Below are positions 1 to 9,997 of a stretch of DNA of 64,000 nucleotides, piece after piece. The stretch is from Brachypterus glaber (lineage: Eukaryota; Arthropoda; Insecta; Coleoptera; Kateretidae). Numbering within the stretch: position 1 is the stretch's first letter; each line of letters begins with the position of its first letter. Under the pieces are notes generated by a model. It did not search any database. It saw only the letters and a program-made list of their open reading frames with translations, and had not been told where the DNA came from. Made by a program: the position numbers and the translations under genes. The stretch lies in the NCBI GenBank assembly GCA_958510825.1, contig OY294048.1:20167589-20231588 (forward strand), in the 5' to 3' direction.

Positions 1-404
1 TGCGTTCAATGAAAACAGCAAAACTAATCAAAAGTCATTAAATGATAATTATCATTAAAACTTAAGTTTTGCTAGCAAACAGCTGAACAGCTAATATCTG
101 TCACTTGTCACAATTGCCATTTGAGGTTATAAATACCCACAAAAAGTACATTCCCGCGCTTTTATAAAATTAGAACTAATCATCTCAAAACGTTGATGAG
201 GAATTACTCAGCGACATCTGTCAATCGAAACTGATCATAGCGTTCAGTAGTGATTTGACAGCTTTTGATGAGTTTTGCTGTTTCAAGTAGAAGTACAATA
301 ACCACCATTAAACAGCCTTAACTTTTTGTTTCTCCACACAAGATGGTTGGAAGTGGCGGAATTAGCAGCGCGTGGAGTAAGCAGGCAAACATTATACATT
401 ATAC

Positions 405-690
405 ATTTTTGTTTAACCTCTTACTATTCTACTTAATTAAGCATCCCCTAAGTCCAGGACTTATGTGGGCTAGTAGTAGAGGGAACCACCGGCTTTAATT
501 GACTTTCGGACCAAATTATAGGGAGTGTCCGCTTCACTTATGCCTTCGCCAAATTTCAATTATTAATTAACTGAAAAAGGCAAATCGGCGCCGGTGAGAA
601 TCGAACTCACGCTATTTGGGTAGTAAACTGGTCAAGTACGACACGGTAGTCCACTACACCAATCCTCCCATACTACACCAATCCTCCCAT
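405..690 (-). repeat. tRNA-derived SINE, family A, copy 1
   Basis: Read on the minus strand, a tRNA-like head (about 690 down to 592) has an A-box-like TGGTGTAGTGG and a B-box GAGTTCGATTCTC. It is followed by an unrelated body that closely matches the copy at 5566-5835 in the opposite orientation, including GAAATTTGGCGAAGGC and a GGGGATGCTTAATTAAGTAG block near the 3' end. The 5' end shows a short direct duplication of about 19 bases (two GGAGGATTGGTGTAGTA blocks). These are hallmarks of a Pol III-transcribed SINE mobilised by a LINE. The partner LINE is not identifiable. Boundaries are approximate because no clear target duplication was seen. Confidence 0.72.
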
Positions 691-1377
691 AAACTCATCA
701 TCATCTTCTTCTTCTTCCTAATTATTGGCGTCGGCTCCTTGAACCATATCCGCCAGTGGTAAAAACGCATCATGGAAAAAGTTAAATTTGGGAAAAGCTT
801 AGGGTTGCCTAATTTTTGCAGATGGTGTAACTAAGCGCCCTCTTTTGAAAGGTATCAAAAACGATAATTCGTCCAAAAGTGGAGTTAGCAGGTTAACACT
901 TTAAGCCTTACTTACCTATCTATAGAAAATCGCAGATATTTTATTATTCAATTGGCGAAAATGTTTTTAAAGAAATTAAACTTTTTCGTAAAATAAGACC
1001 ATTGAAATATTTATTGGCGTGCAAATAAACCTACCTACTTTTTCAATTTGAATAGAAAATTGCTTTTCTAAAGAATTTTCAAGTGTATAAATTGAATTAA
1101 AACTGAATTTCTTTTAGGGTAAAAGGGGATAGTAAATAACCTTAATAATTATAGTTCTAATGAGTTCTAATGAAGACTATGCATTTTTTGGCGCTGAAAC
1201 CGCATCTGATATTTAAAAAAATCGTGGACCCTCAAAATCTTGAGATATAGGGCACATTTTTTTTGTATGCATTTGAGCCGAAAAAAAAATCAACAGGATT
1301 AAAAAAAAAATGTATTTGGAAATGTTGCTAAATGAAAATGATTTATGCCGTTACTTCCAGACTTTAAATTTCTACTC
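691..1377. other. AT-rich intergenic, no gene seen
   Basis: No coding region, RNA gene or structured repeat could be supported here. It holds a short CTT-rich stretch near 700-720 and otherwise ordinary AT-rich sequence. Confidence 0.6.
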
Positions 1378-1611
1378 TAGGGAACTTTTAAGTATTATGT
1401 AACGCAAATTGTACAAAAATTCATACACTTTATCCCCGGTGCCTGTTTTATTAAAGGCTGTAGAGATTTTATATTTTGGCTACCCCCTAACACCCCCCTA
1501 TTTGGTGGTGGCAAAAACAATTTCTACAGCCTTTAATAAAGCGAGAAACGAGGTATGAAGTATATGAAGTTTTGTAAAATTTGCGTTACGTAATACTTGA
1601 ACGTTCCCCTA
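1378..1611. repeat. hairpin MITE (ends GGGAAC, likely TA duplication)
   Basis: The left arm (TAGGGAACTTTTAAGTATTA..., then GTAACGCAAATT) is the reverse complement of the right arm ending at GTTCCCCTA, with matching inner parts (TTTATTAAAGGCTGTAGA against TCTACAGCCTTTAATAAA). The whole unit can fold into one long hairpin. A TA dinucleotide flanks both ends, which would fit a Tc1/mariner-type MITE. It has no coding capacity, and the superfamily is an inference. Confidence 0.65.
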
Positions 1612-1740
1612 GTTAATTTTTTACAAGCTCACAAATCCAAACATTGCTCTTTTTGCGTGTTTTTCCGATATATTTCATTAAAAAAAGTATATAATTAATA
1701 CGGATACAGCCAAAAATGTATATATGTAAGGGCATATTTA

Positions 1741-1857
1741 CAGGCTCGCATAAGAACGTAATACATAACAATGCGATGCCGTGATTGGCTTGATGTGTAT
1801 CTTGTAAGCCAATCACGGCACCGTATTCTTATGTTTTATGTTCTTATGCAAGCTTCT
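1741..1857. repeat. short hairpin MITE
   Basis: Arms of about 50 bases are inverted repeats: GCATAAGAACGTAATACATA and GCCGTGATTGGCTT on the left, AAGCCAATCACGGC and TATGTTCTTATGC on the right. The spacer is only about 10 bases. This is a typical non-coding foldback MITE, with family unknown and no target duplication recognised. Confidence 0.6.
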
Positions 1858-2096
1858 GGATAGACCTTAAATTAGTACATACATATGCTTTATAAAAAAT
1901 GTAGATATTTTTTATCTCCAGGGACAGTGAGTCTGGTGAGGGGTTAACGTTGCACATGTCAAAAGAAATATATTAATAATTTTGACAACAGACTTCCCTC
2001 GTCCCTAATTTGTTTCAAAATCACACTCACAGTTGCAAAATTTTATCACCAGCTTAATAAATATATACACATATCGCTTTTTGGGTGTATATTGAC

Positions 2097-2339
2097 CAAC
2101 GAACTAACTCTTCTCTCTAGAACGCATACCGTTAATATAAAGTATCGCCAACATCTCGGTTTGTTTGTAAACAAATAGATACCAGGCCTGAACAATAACA
2201 ATTACCAGTAACTGTTATTGTTGTCTCTGTTAAAACAAAGCTGTGCGAGTAAGACAGACAAATGTATATGTTGGCTACGTTTTTTTCAGTTTTTACAAAT
2301 GAAATGCCTATTCTAGAGAGAAGAGTTATTAGTTCGTTG
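2097..2339. mobile_element. MITE with 8-bp target duplication (hAT-type)
   Basis: Terminal inverted repeats begin CAACGAACTAACTCTTCTCT and end with the complement (AGAGAAGAGTTATTAGTTCGTTG, one internal difference). The element is flanked by a perfect 8-bp direct repeat ATATTGAC at 2089-2096 and 2340-2347. An 8-bp duplication fits the hAT superfamily and some other DNA transposons. The element is 243 bp and non-coding, so it must have been mobilised by a transposase encoded elsewhere. Confidence 0.75.
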
Positions 2340-2347
2340 ATATTGAC

Positions 2348-2967
2348 TGACATAAATTTTATTCCGATATCTTTAACAATAACACCAAAAACGATTGATC
2401 TGTTTTAGCTGGGCACCCTATATAGGTCCTTTGATTAACAAAAAAAATTGCACAGTTTACGAAAATAATTCGGACTAGTAACTAATGAACAGTTTTTTAG
2501 TCCACTTGATTCTACGTAATAAGCAATTTTCTGGAAAATATAAATTAGGTTCCATTTGGTTTCCGGTATGTCTTTTGTAATTTAACAAATGATATTCTAT
2601 AATTAAATTTGCGTTTGGATTATGCAAAATCAAAATTAGATTTAGTTCAGCACGCAGCGTGTATAAAATAAACAACATTGCATAATAAACAATATGTACA
2701 CTGGTCACTGAATTCAATTTATGTTAGTATCCTTAGATAATGACAAATGATTTATAATATTAATGCATGATTAACGATATTTAACCAACTACGGAAACGC
2801 CCAACATTGAAATTTAAATAGGGAACCTTAACTTCTGATAGTTATTTGAAAGAGCTCGAAAAATGCTATCCTTTGGTTAAAAAAATTAAATTCACCAACC
2901 TTTAACTTAAGGGTTGATCATTTATAGCTTAATATTTAATTTAAAATAAATAAATTAAGTTTGTACC
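2348..2967. other. AT-rich intergenic, no gene seen
   Basis: Nothing beyond AT-rich sequence was supported. The open frames here are short and show no recognisable protein features. Confidence 0.6.
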
Positions 2968-3401
2968 AAATATCCCAGCAAACATTGACCGTCGGTTGGC
3001 CAAACATTGGCGTGAAAATGTTTTCTACATTGGACCAGTGTTGGCAAACCCACATTGGGCCTACATACTGATGAGATGCCGCCCTAAGGCCGTATACGAC
3101 GGGCCAATATTGGTCCCGAAGGCCAATGAAAATTTTTTCAAATTTTAAGTTGGCCGTAGGTTGGCCATCGTACGTTGGTACGTAAGACTGCGGCTTCAGA
3201 TTGGCCAATGTACGATTTTATGATCAAAATTATGGTTGGCTTTAAAACGGCCTTAGGCCGGTCAATGTAGGACCAATGCAGTTTTGCCAAAATTGGTATG
3301 TCGTATGCGGCATTAGGGCGGCTGATGTCTTCTCAGTATGTAGGCCCAATGTGGGATTGCCAACTGGCGGTGTCAACGAACCAATGTTTGATGGAATATT
3401 T
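2968..3401. repeat. foldback element rich in TTGGCCAA / CATTGG motifs
   Basis: The termini AAATATCCCAGCAAACATTG and CCAATGTTTGATGGAATATT are inverted repeats with a few mismatches. A second, longer inverted pair lies inside (about 3050-3100 against 3297-3358; CCCACATTGGGCCTACATAC paired with GTATGTAGGCCCAATGTGGG). The interior is made of many short TTGGCC/CCAATG words in both orientations. It is GC-richer than its surroundings and non-coding. The open frame on the minus strand is a by-product of the repeat. Confidence 0.65.
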
Positions 3402-4714
3402 TTATTTAATATTTTTTTCTAATGGGTAATGAAACTTTAAGCTATTTTTGTGAATATTTTTTTCTAATTATTGCTAGATTGCATCGCGATGTATCGCTGG
3501 GAAAGCAATTCACAGTGGGCTACAAATAAAAATAATTTGACAAAACTCTGAATTTTTGTTTACTTATAATTTTTTGGTGAAATTTGGTTTATATGAATAA
3601 ATACTAAAAGTTTAAAATTTAATATAAAGAAAAAGGTAGGGCGGTAAAAAAAAAGATTACGGATTGCAAATGGGGCGGGATTAAGGATTAAAATATGAAA
3701 CGCTACAATAACTTTGGAAAAATCCTATTAATTGCTTTTAAATATTTAATCCCTAAGTAACTTAAAATATTCTAGTAGGTGAAAATTTTATTGAAAAAAC
3801 ACATTTTCAAATTATAAAAAGCATCAAAACAGTTAAATTTCTCAATCAGAAAAATATGAAAATATTTAAAACAAGTTTTTTCAGAAACGTACAATTTCGG
3901 GTAACTTTTTATATTTTGAGAGTATTTTGATAGTATATGTTGGGAAAAAAGCATATAGAAAAAACCTGGGCGATTTTAAGCATTTTCTTTTAATCGACAA
4001 TTACTAGTGTTTGTCGCGCGATCGCAAAGACATTGAAACTTAAATTATTACAAAAATTGACCTATTTTTTATGTTTTACATTGGTATGGGCTTTATCATA
4101 TTCAGGAGCCTAATTATGAACAAATATTAGTAATAAATAACATAAAGTTAATTATCAAGCTTAAATTAGATCAATTGCGACAAAATCTTAAAAGTCGAGC
4201 CACCCTAACTTTGTTTCTATATTGAATTTTAAACTTTTAGGTATTGATTCATATAAAGGATCTTAAATGAAGCAACCATACCAAATTTCAGCAAAATCGA
4301 AAACATAAAATAAAATATGTTCCACCCTAGTGGCGCGGATTTTTTTTTTAGATTTTGAAAACAGCGGTATCGAAAATATAAGTACACAAAAATTTAGAGT
4401 ATTCAGAGTCAATTAATTTTTATTTCTGGTCCACTGTGCATTGTGACGTTTAAAGAGATTTTTTTTAATGTAATAAGAGTAAAATACTTTAGCTTTAAAG
4501 AAAAGAGTAAAATGGAATAACTTTATACAAGCTTTGCAATGTAAGCCTAATCCATTTTAAATTGTAGTTCTTATGTAGACTTTTAGACCCCCGTATTATA
4601 GTTTTAAAGAAGTTTGCGCTAAAACTTAGTTTTATTAAAAAAAAAATCTTTTAAAATAAAGTTTTTTTTTTACTTTGTAGTGGTTAAGCAAACAATGTTT
4701 GCCAAGCATATACC
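3402..4714. other. AT-rich intergenic, no gene seen
   Basis: Low-complexity AT-rich DNA without a supportable gene or structured repeat. Confidence 0.55.
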
Positions 4715-4905
4715 TTAATATACCGTGCGTCCAAAAGTCATCCCCCCTCTTAACTTTTGAAAAATATTTTTTTGCATATATTTGATATTTTTAACTCTTC
4801 AAACTTGGACATGTGGCTTTTTTTAATGAAATGTGGTCGTGCGATTCATCAATTTAAAGCTTATATAAAATTCTCTATTTAACCATACAGGGTGATCAAT
4901 AACTG
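4715..4905. repeat. dispersed repeat family D, copy 1
   Basis: The order of short blocks is shared with 28870-29180 and 33525-33800: CTTAACTTTTGAAA-like, TTGCATATATTTGATA, CTCTTCAAA-like/CTTAAAATGTGG-like, GTCGTG/GTCGTC, ATTTTAAAGCTTAT and AAATTCTCTATT. It is non-coding and the element type is unknown. Confidence 0.45.
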
Positions 4906-5565
4906 GCATGCCAAAATTTAAGAGGTGATTCTGCATCCAAAAATATAAAAAAAAGTTTCTATAAAGGTTGGTGCGCAAATGATCCCTAAGGGAACTAAGG
5001 CCCTTTAAAATTGTAATAAAAATAAGGTTTTTAATTAATAACTCTGATACCCTTTAAGCTGTAGCGAGTAGCTTTTGCATGTATACTGGTGTCATATGTG
5101 CTTAAAACATAGTAAATATCTGTTTCTTATAGAACTGAACTTTTTATTATTATTTTGTAAATTTAATCTATTTTGCTTGACTTTAATGTGTTTTAGTGGG
5201 AAGCACTCGTCAAATATTAACTTAATAATATTCAAAAAACTTTCCCACTCTTTGTTTACATCTTCATTTGGACAGTCTATAATATTTTGCGAATCTTGTT
5301 CTTCAAGTATGTTCTTAAAAGTGTTTTTATTTGTTTCGCTAAAAAGTATTATGATTTACATTAAGATTTCTGAAAGTTATTCTTTTTTGTTTATGATCTG
5401 ATATGTTTCTCTAATACTTTAGATTGATGCTCACTTATGTTTGTAAATATATTGTCTATGGGAGTTTTTGCTCTAGTGTCTATTCTGGTCACAAGGTTTT
5501 CATGGCAAGAGTGTAAGCCAACAGTGTAAGCCATATGTGTTAAGCATATTAATGAGACACAGCAT
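4906..5565. other. AT-rich intergenic, no gene seen
   Basis: It contains an open frame of 108 codons at 5075-5401 with no recognisable domain and AT-driven composition, which is not supported as a gene. A short direct repeat (GAGTGTAAGCCA, then CAGTGTAAGCCA) lies just upstream of the SINE. Confidence 0.5.
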
Positions 5566-5835
5566 GGGAGGCATAGCGTAGTGGCTAGCGCGTATGCATA
5601 GCAAGTCTACTATCGTGAGTTCGATTCTCACTGGCGCCGATTTGCCTTTTTCAGTTAATTAATAATTGAAATTTGGCGAAGGCGATAAGTGAAACGGACA
5701 CTCCCTAGAAACTGGTTCGAAAGTCAGTATAAGCCGGTGGTTCCCTTTACTACTAGCCCACACAAGTCCTGGACTTAGGGGATGCTTAATTAAGTAGAAT
5801 AGTACGAGGTTAAAACAAACATAAAACATAAACAT
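5566..5835 (+). repeat. tRNA-derived SINE, family A, copy 2
   Basis: The head (about 5572-5640) has an A-box TAGCGTAGTGG and B-box GAGTTCGATTCTC in tRNA-like spacing. It is followed by the same body as 405-690, and then by an A-rich tail with AACATAAAACATAAACATA-type repeats. The head differs between the two copies more than the body does. Its 3' tail abuts the LINE fragment beginning near 5847, so the SINE either inserted next to it or replaced its 5' part. Confidence 0.75.
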
Positions 5836-5846
5836 AAAACAATCAA

Positions 5847-6510
5847 TTGAACAACTTGTTAACTGTACCATCAATCTATATTTTAAAATGTGTGCTTTAC
5901 GTGAAAAATAATTTCTCTAATTTTGATCAAAATTGTAAGTGGCATACGTATAATACAAAAAACAAGGATATGTTAATGGTTCCTTGTCATAATACTGCAA
6001 AATTTAAAAGATCTCCTTTTTATAATTGTCTATCATTATACAATGCTTTACCCAGTCACATTAAAAATATAAATAATGTCAATATTTTTAAAAATAGGGT
6101 AAACACAATGTTGATCAATGGATGTTTTTATGATTTAAATGAGTTTTACTCTTATAATTTTGATGTATGATCTCTAAGCATTTTATTATTTTTATTTTAT
6201 TTAAATCTATCTACTTAGGTATCTATGTTTACATATTTGAATTTTATTATTGTACTGTACTAATATAATGTGTAGTGTATAATGTTCAGTGTTAAGGTTT
6301 TTTTGTTTTTTTTTTTACTTTTAATTTTAATTTTTTTCTTAAGCAAGTACGGATTGTTGTCCTCTACATCTTATATTTTTTATTTTGTATTATATTTACT
6401 TAAAAAAAAAAAAAAAAAATTACATAAAAGTGTAAAATAAACCTGACTTGCCATATGTACTTTGTATCAAAATGGTGTTAAATAAATAATTTGATTTGAT
6501 TTTATTTGTT
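5847..6510 (+). pseudogene. 3' end of a non-LTR retrotransposon (ORF2 C-terminus plus 3' UTR)
   Basis: The frame 5847-6170 encodes a stretch of about 107 residues resembling the C-terminal tail found after the reverse transcriptase of Jockey/CR1-related LINEs in insects: an 'LPSxYxxxxxxYVK' start, 'SPFYNCLSLYNALP' and 'KNRVNTMLINGCFYDLNEF'. All catalytic domains are missing. The stop at 6168-6170 is followed by a T/A-rich 3' UTR, an A-run near 6403-6419 and a terminal TTTGATTTGATTTT tail near 6488-6505, typical of a LINE 3' end. It is a 5'-truncated dead copy. Family assignment is from memory of the motif pattern and is only approximate. Confidence 0.6.
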
Positions 6511-6934
6511 ATTATTCTTTTTAAGCAGGTCTATATTTAAGTATGCCGCTAGAAAAATCTCACAATTTTCAGTGAATAAATTATTAAGAAGTTTTTCAAA
6601 AGTATAAAAAAAACACTTAAATTGAATTCTGGCCTGTAGACTGAAAGAACAATGCATTTTTTCCACTTTTTCTGCTGCTATTTCACACACGCCATTCACT
6701 GACAATTTTTCCAGATCACTTCTACACATACTTCTAATGTCACTTCTAATATAAACAGCTACTCCGCTATGCTCGTTTTCATCTCGACAAAACTTTGAGG
6801 TCGGCATATGATTTTCAAAACTGTATTCAACCCGCTGCGTTTCACTTTTCTTGTACGCATAGACAAATACATTTAGAAGCACCCTTTTAAAACTCCTTAC
6901 TGACTATCTGAAAGACAGAAAACAATTTGTATAG
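6502..6934 (-). pseudogene. LINE endonuclease fragment (with a short RT scrap beyond it)
   Basis: On the minus strand, 6882 down to 6502 encodes pieces of an apurinic-type endonuclease: 'SGVAVYIRSD', 'EKLSVNGVCEIAAEKVEK' and 'NCEIFLAAYLNIDLLKKN'. The last resembles the G-D-L-N motif with the G-D changed to A-Y. Internal parts are deleted. On the plus strand, 6887-6934 reads 'LKLLTDYLKDRKQFV' before a stop, which resembles the RT thumb-side motif of the same kind of LINE. The two scraps face opposite ways, so this is a rearranged remnant. It converges with the LINE 3' end at 5847-6510. Confidence 0.55.
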
Positions 6935-7098
6935 ACTGGAAAAAATCTCAGCAGACCCAATGTCACATTTCGGTGCTATGTACTATGCACTTTGTAGGTT
7001 AAGTCATGTCATTCGACTTTTGTTTATAATTATTATTTATTTTTTAACTATTTTATGTTAATATGAATAGCGTTTCTACGATTAATCTGAGATTTAAG

Positions 7099-7144
7099 TT
7101 TGCCTGAAGATGAATGTGTAAACATTCGAAATTGCAATCGCAAA
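7099..7144 (+). ncRNA. hammerhead-ribozyme-like motif 1
   Basis: The order of parts matches a type I hammerhead: helix I 5' strand TTTGC, core CTGAAGA, one extra T, stem II GAATGT/ACATTC closed by a GTAA tetraloop, core GAA, a self-complementary ATTGCAAT in the helix III position, C at the cleavage position, then GCAAA pairing with the 5' TTTGC. A palindromic, too-short helix III is what is described for hammerheads carried by Penelope-like elements and related retroelements, which can act as dimers. The extra base before stem II departs from the consensus, so activity is uncertain. Confidence 0.45.
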
Positions 7145-7340
7145 AATATAAAAAGAATAAAAGTAATGTAGAGTTGACTAAAAGTGTATTATTTTATCTT
7201 TAAAAATATTTAATTCAAACTATCCTGCAGACGGTTGTATGTTAGGGTGTAGTGTACTTTATATAGCAAATATAAATTTTTTAAAAAACTATAATGCTTG
7301 GAGTGCCGTTTTTTTCCTTTTTTTTCCTAAAAAAACAATT

Positions 7341-7487
7341 GTGTGAAGTTACAGATCAATCAGAAAAGAAGCTGATATTCCGCAAAGCCAAAACAAGTTA
7401 AAAATCCTCCAAAGAACGTGAGGATTTTCTCCTATTTTGTCGTTGCGGAGCATCAATTTCTTTTCTGATTGTTGTGTAACTTCACAC
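7341..7487. repeat. hairpin MITE (GTGTGAAGTTAC ends)
   Basis: Left arm GTGTGAAGTTACAGATCAAT, then CAGAAAAGAAGCTGATATTC, pairs with the right arm, which ends TTGTGTAACTTCACAC. The arms are about 44 bp with a spacer of about 58 bp. It is non-coding and no target duplication was recognised. Confidence 0.6.
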
Positions 7488-9696
7488 GTTTTATTTTAGA
7501 TAAAAAGTGATGTGAAGTCGTTTTTTACTAATAAATATTTTTCCACTAATGTTATAAAGTGGAAAATTCTATCACTAATGTTGTGAAGTGGTATATAATT
7601 CGGTTATAGCCGAGCGGTTAATTATAACTTTTATTTGTTAACTTTTTACTTCTAAGTCCTACTTCTATGCAAAGCCCCTAAATTCTAATTTCCATTATAT
7701 ATTAATTTTCCATTAAATACTTCTAAATTAATAATAATAATAATAATAATTAATATTCTGTTTGAAGTTCCAACTGTTCACCATAATTTTCAAAGCCCCA
7801 TTTATTGTCCTTATTTTTCTCAGTGTAAATATTAAAACCGGAACTTATAAGTCTTTAAATATTTTCACACAATATTTTTCAAAGTTCATTATCGCCAAAA
7901 TTTATAACAGTGTAGATATAAAATCGAACCGAATAAAATCAGCAAATATTTTAAAGTACTCGAACGAAAAATGTCCAAAATCGCGTTAATATTTTTAACA
8001 TTGAAATTACAAGTCCCAAAAATTTTCGTTTGGACTTTTTCAAGTTCAAAAAAAAAAAAATAATTTTTAATCGAAGAATAATTCTTTAAATTATTCTTAA
8101 CAGGTGGATACAAATCCTCCTTTATAGGAACACTGCACTTACATTTTCACTATTTGCACTACTAGACACGTTTTAATTAACAAGACAAAAAACTATTCAA
8201 GACTGATCAAGATTTAAGGAGTTCACCTATTTTATATTTTTTGAAAAGCTATAAATTTAAATGAGACATAATTAGGTCACACACGCTTATGTGTTTCTGG
8301 GTGGGGTCCGGGAAAGAATATCTAAATTCCCCACTATCAAAGGTCAACGATTTTACTTAGAGGGGTCCGAACAGAAACCGAAAATTACCGACGTTATTCA
8401 TGCTTGCTTTTAAGAATCAGAGCTTATAGACTGTGTGTATTAAAATAAAATTATTATTTTAAAACATTTTACAAAATGAATTTTAGGCTTCATATCAAAA
8501 GGAAAAAATGGCATCCCAAACATTCTAGTTTTTCGATGTTGTTATAGGGTATATATTGTATGTATCACATATAAAATATATATTTAAATCTCTATATTTC
8601 TTCTAAATAATTATTAGTTTAGTCCTACGGTAATAGCTATTTTCCCAACAATTGCGGAAAAGCCTCTTCATGCATGCGTTAGGAATAATAATTTTCCTAC
8701 AAGCAGGGTTAAAATAAAATATAAGTTTATATTTTATCAAATAAATCGAAATAAATGTTATTTTTATAATTTTACAATAAGAAAATCAATTAACAGGTAA
8801 GAAATTTAAACTTTTATAATATTATGAACAATATAACACGAATAACACTACGAAATTAAGAAATTAAACAATATTTATGCCTGCGGAAAAGGCTTTCTTT
8901 CAACACGCAAATGCGTGCTGAAAGAGTGATCTTTCCGCACGCTCGTAGGAAAAAATAATTTATCACTACCAACTAGGTAAGTTGACATTACTTAATCAAA
9001 ATCAACAATAATGAAAAGTACTACATCGAGCACACTTAGTGATAGATAAAATCAATAAAAACAAAACCGTAACTAGACAGAAAAAACGATTTACCGCTAA
9101 ACGTAACGAATTTTTCGACACTTATCTAAAACTACTATTCTTAATTTTATAAAGTGATTCCGTAAAAAAATGATTTTTTGAATTGTCACACATTTAAATT
9201 TCAAAAATATTATTAATAAAATACGATTTTAACTTCTTGGTAGTAAGAAAAACGTAATGCGCTATTGGTATGTAACTTTTTTTCTGGCTTCAGTCGTGTT
9301 TATGGACCTCAGCTCCGTGTCGGTCCACAAAACACGACCTCACACAGAAAAATTCACTTGCCTCTACTAGGAGCGCAAATAAATATTACAAACGTTTTTA
9401 TAGGAAATTAAAACTTTCTAACTGTACAGAAAATGTTGTCCTACAACAAAGACTAAGCGAGATTGCGAAAATTGTTAGTTTTTACCACTTTTTCAACCCT
9501 CTCTGTATACATGTATATCAATATTATTCATATTTGAGGCTATGAGTGCAATAGTAGAATAACTCACAAAATTTCTTTTTTTTTAGGGTTGGTAAACCAT
9601 TGTTTAATAATTATTATAATTATAAGATTATAATTTTTCAACTGGTAGTGGACCTATAACATTTTTCGAACATATGGCAAATCTTTTTTCCTACGA
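7488..9696. other. AT-rich intergenic with small hairpins, no gene seen
   Basis: It holds a short AAT microsatellite (about 7727-7750) and two related GC-richer islands containing TGCGGAAAAG(C/G)C (8650-8690 and 8883-8950, the second a local hairpin with AACACGCAAATGCGTGCTGA). A palindromic stretch around AGTCGTGTTTATGGACC and GGTCCACAAAACACGACCT lies at 9290-9345. No coding region was supported. Confidence 0.5.
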
Positions 9697-9959
9697 TCTA
9701 GTTAGTAGTTAGTGCCTATGACAACGGTTGGGAAGTGAAAATCAGCTGATTTTACATATCTGCTGTCAGAAAATTAGTAAACGTGGAACACATAACCTCA
9801 AATTAACAAACTAATTTTAAGATAACTTTGACGTTTTTTTAATGTCTATGTGTTAGGTCGTAGGAAAAATAGTATGCACACCTCGACGCAAACCATTTCT
9901 GTGCACTCTCGGGCACTAAAAACTAGGTTCGTGTACTCGGCGCGTAATATACTATTTCG
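9697..9959 (+). repeat. tandem host repeat, copy 1 (uninterrupted)
   Basis: A block starting TACGATCTAGTTAGTAG and containing AATCAGCTGATTTTACATAT, ATAACCTCAAATTAACAAAC and CACTAAAAACTAGGTTCG. The same series of blocks recurs from 9960 on, but there it is split by two transposons. This copy acts as the empty-site reference for both insertions. It is non-coding. Confidence 0.75.
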
Positions 9960-9997
9960 TACGACCTAGTTAGTAGTTAGTGTCTATTTCCCACCCG

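Noticed and set aside
5075..5401. 108-codon ORF
   Set aside because: AT-driven hydrophobic composition, no recognisable domain, no neighbouring gene signals.
5572..5640. Functional tRNA gene
   Set aside because: The acceptor stem does not close, and the same head-body unit recurs at 405-690, so it is a SINE.
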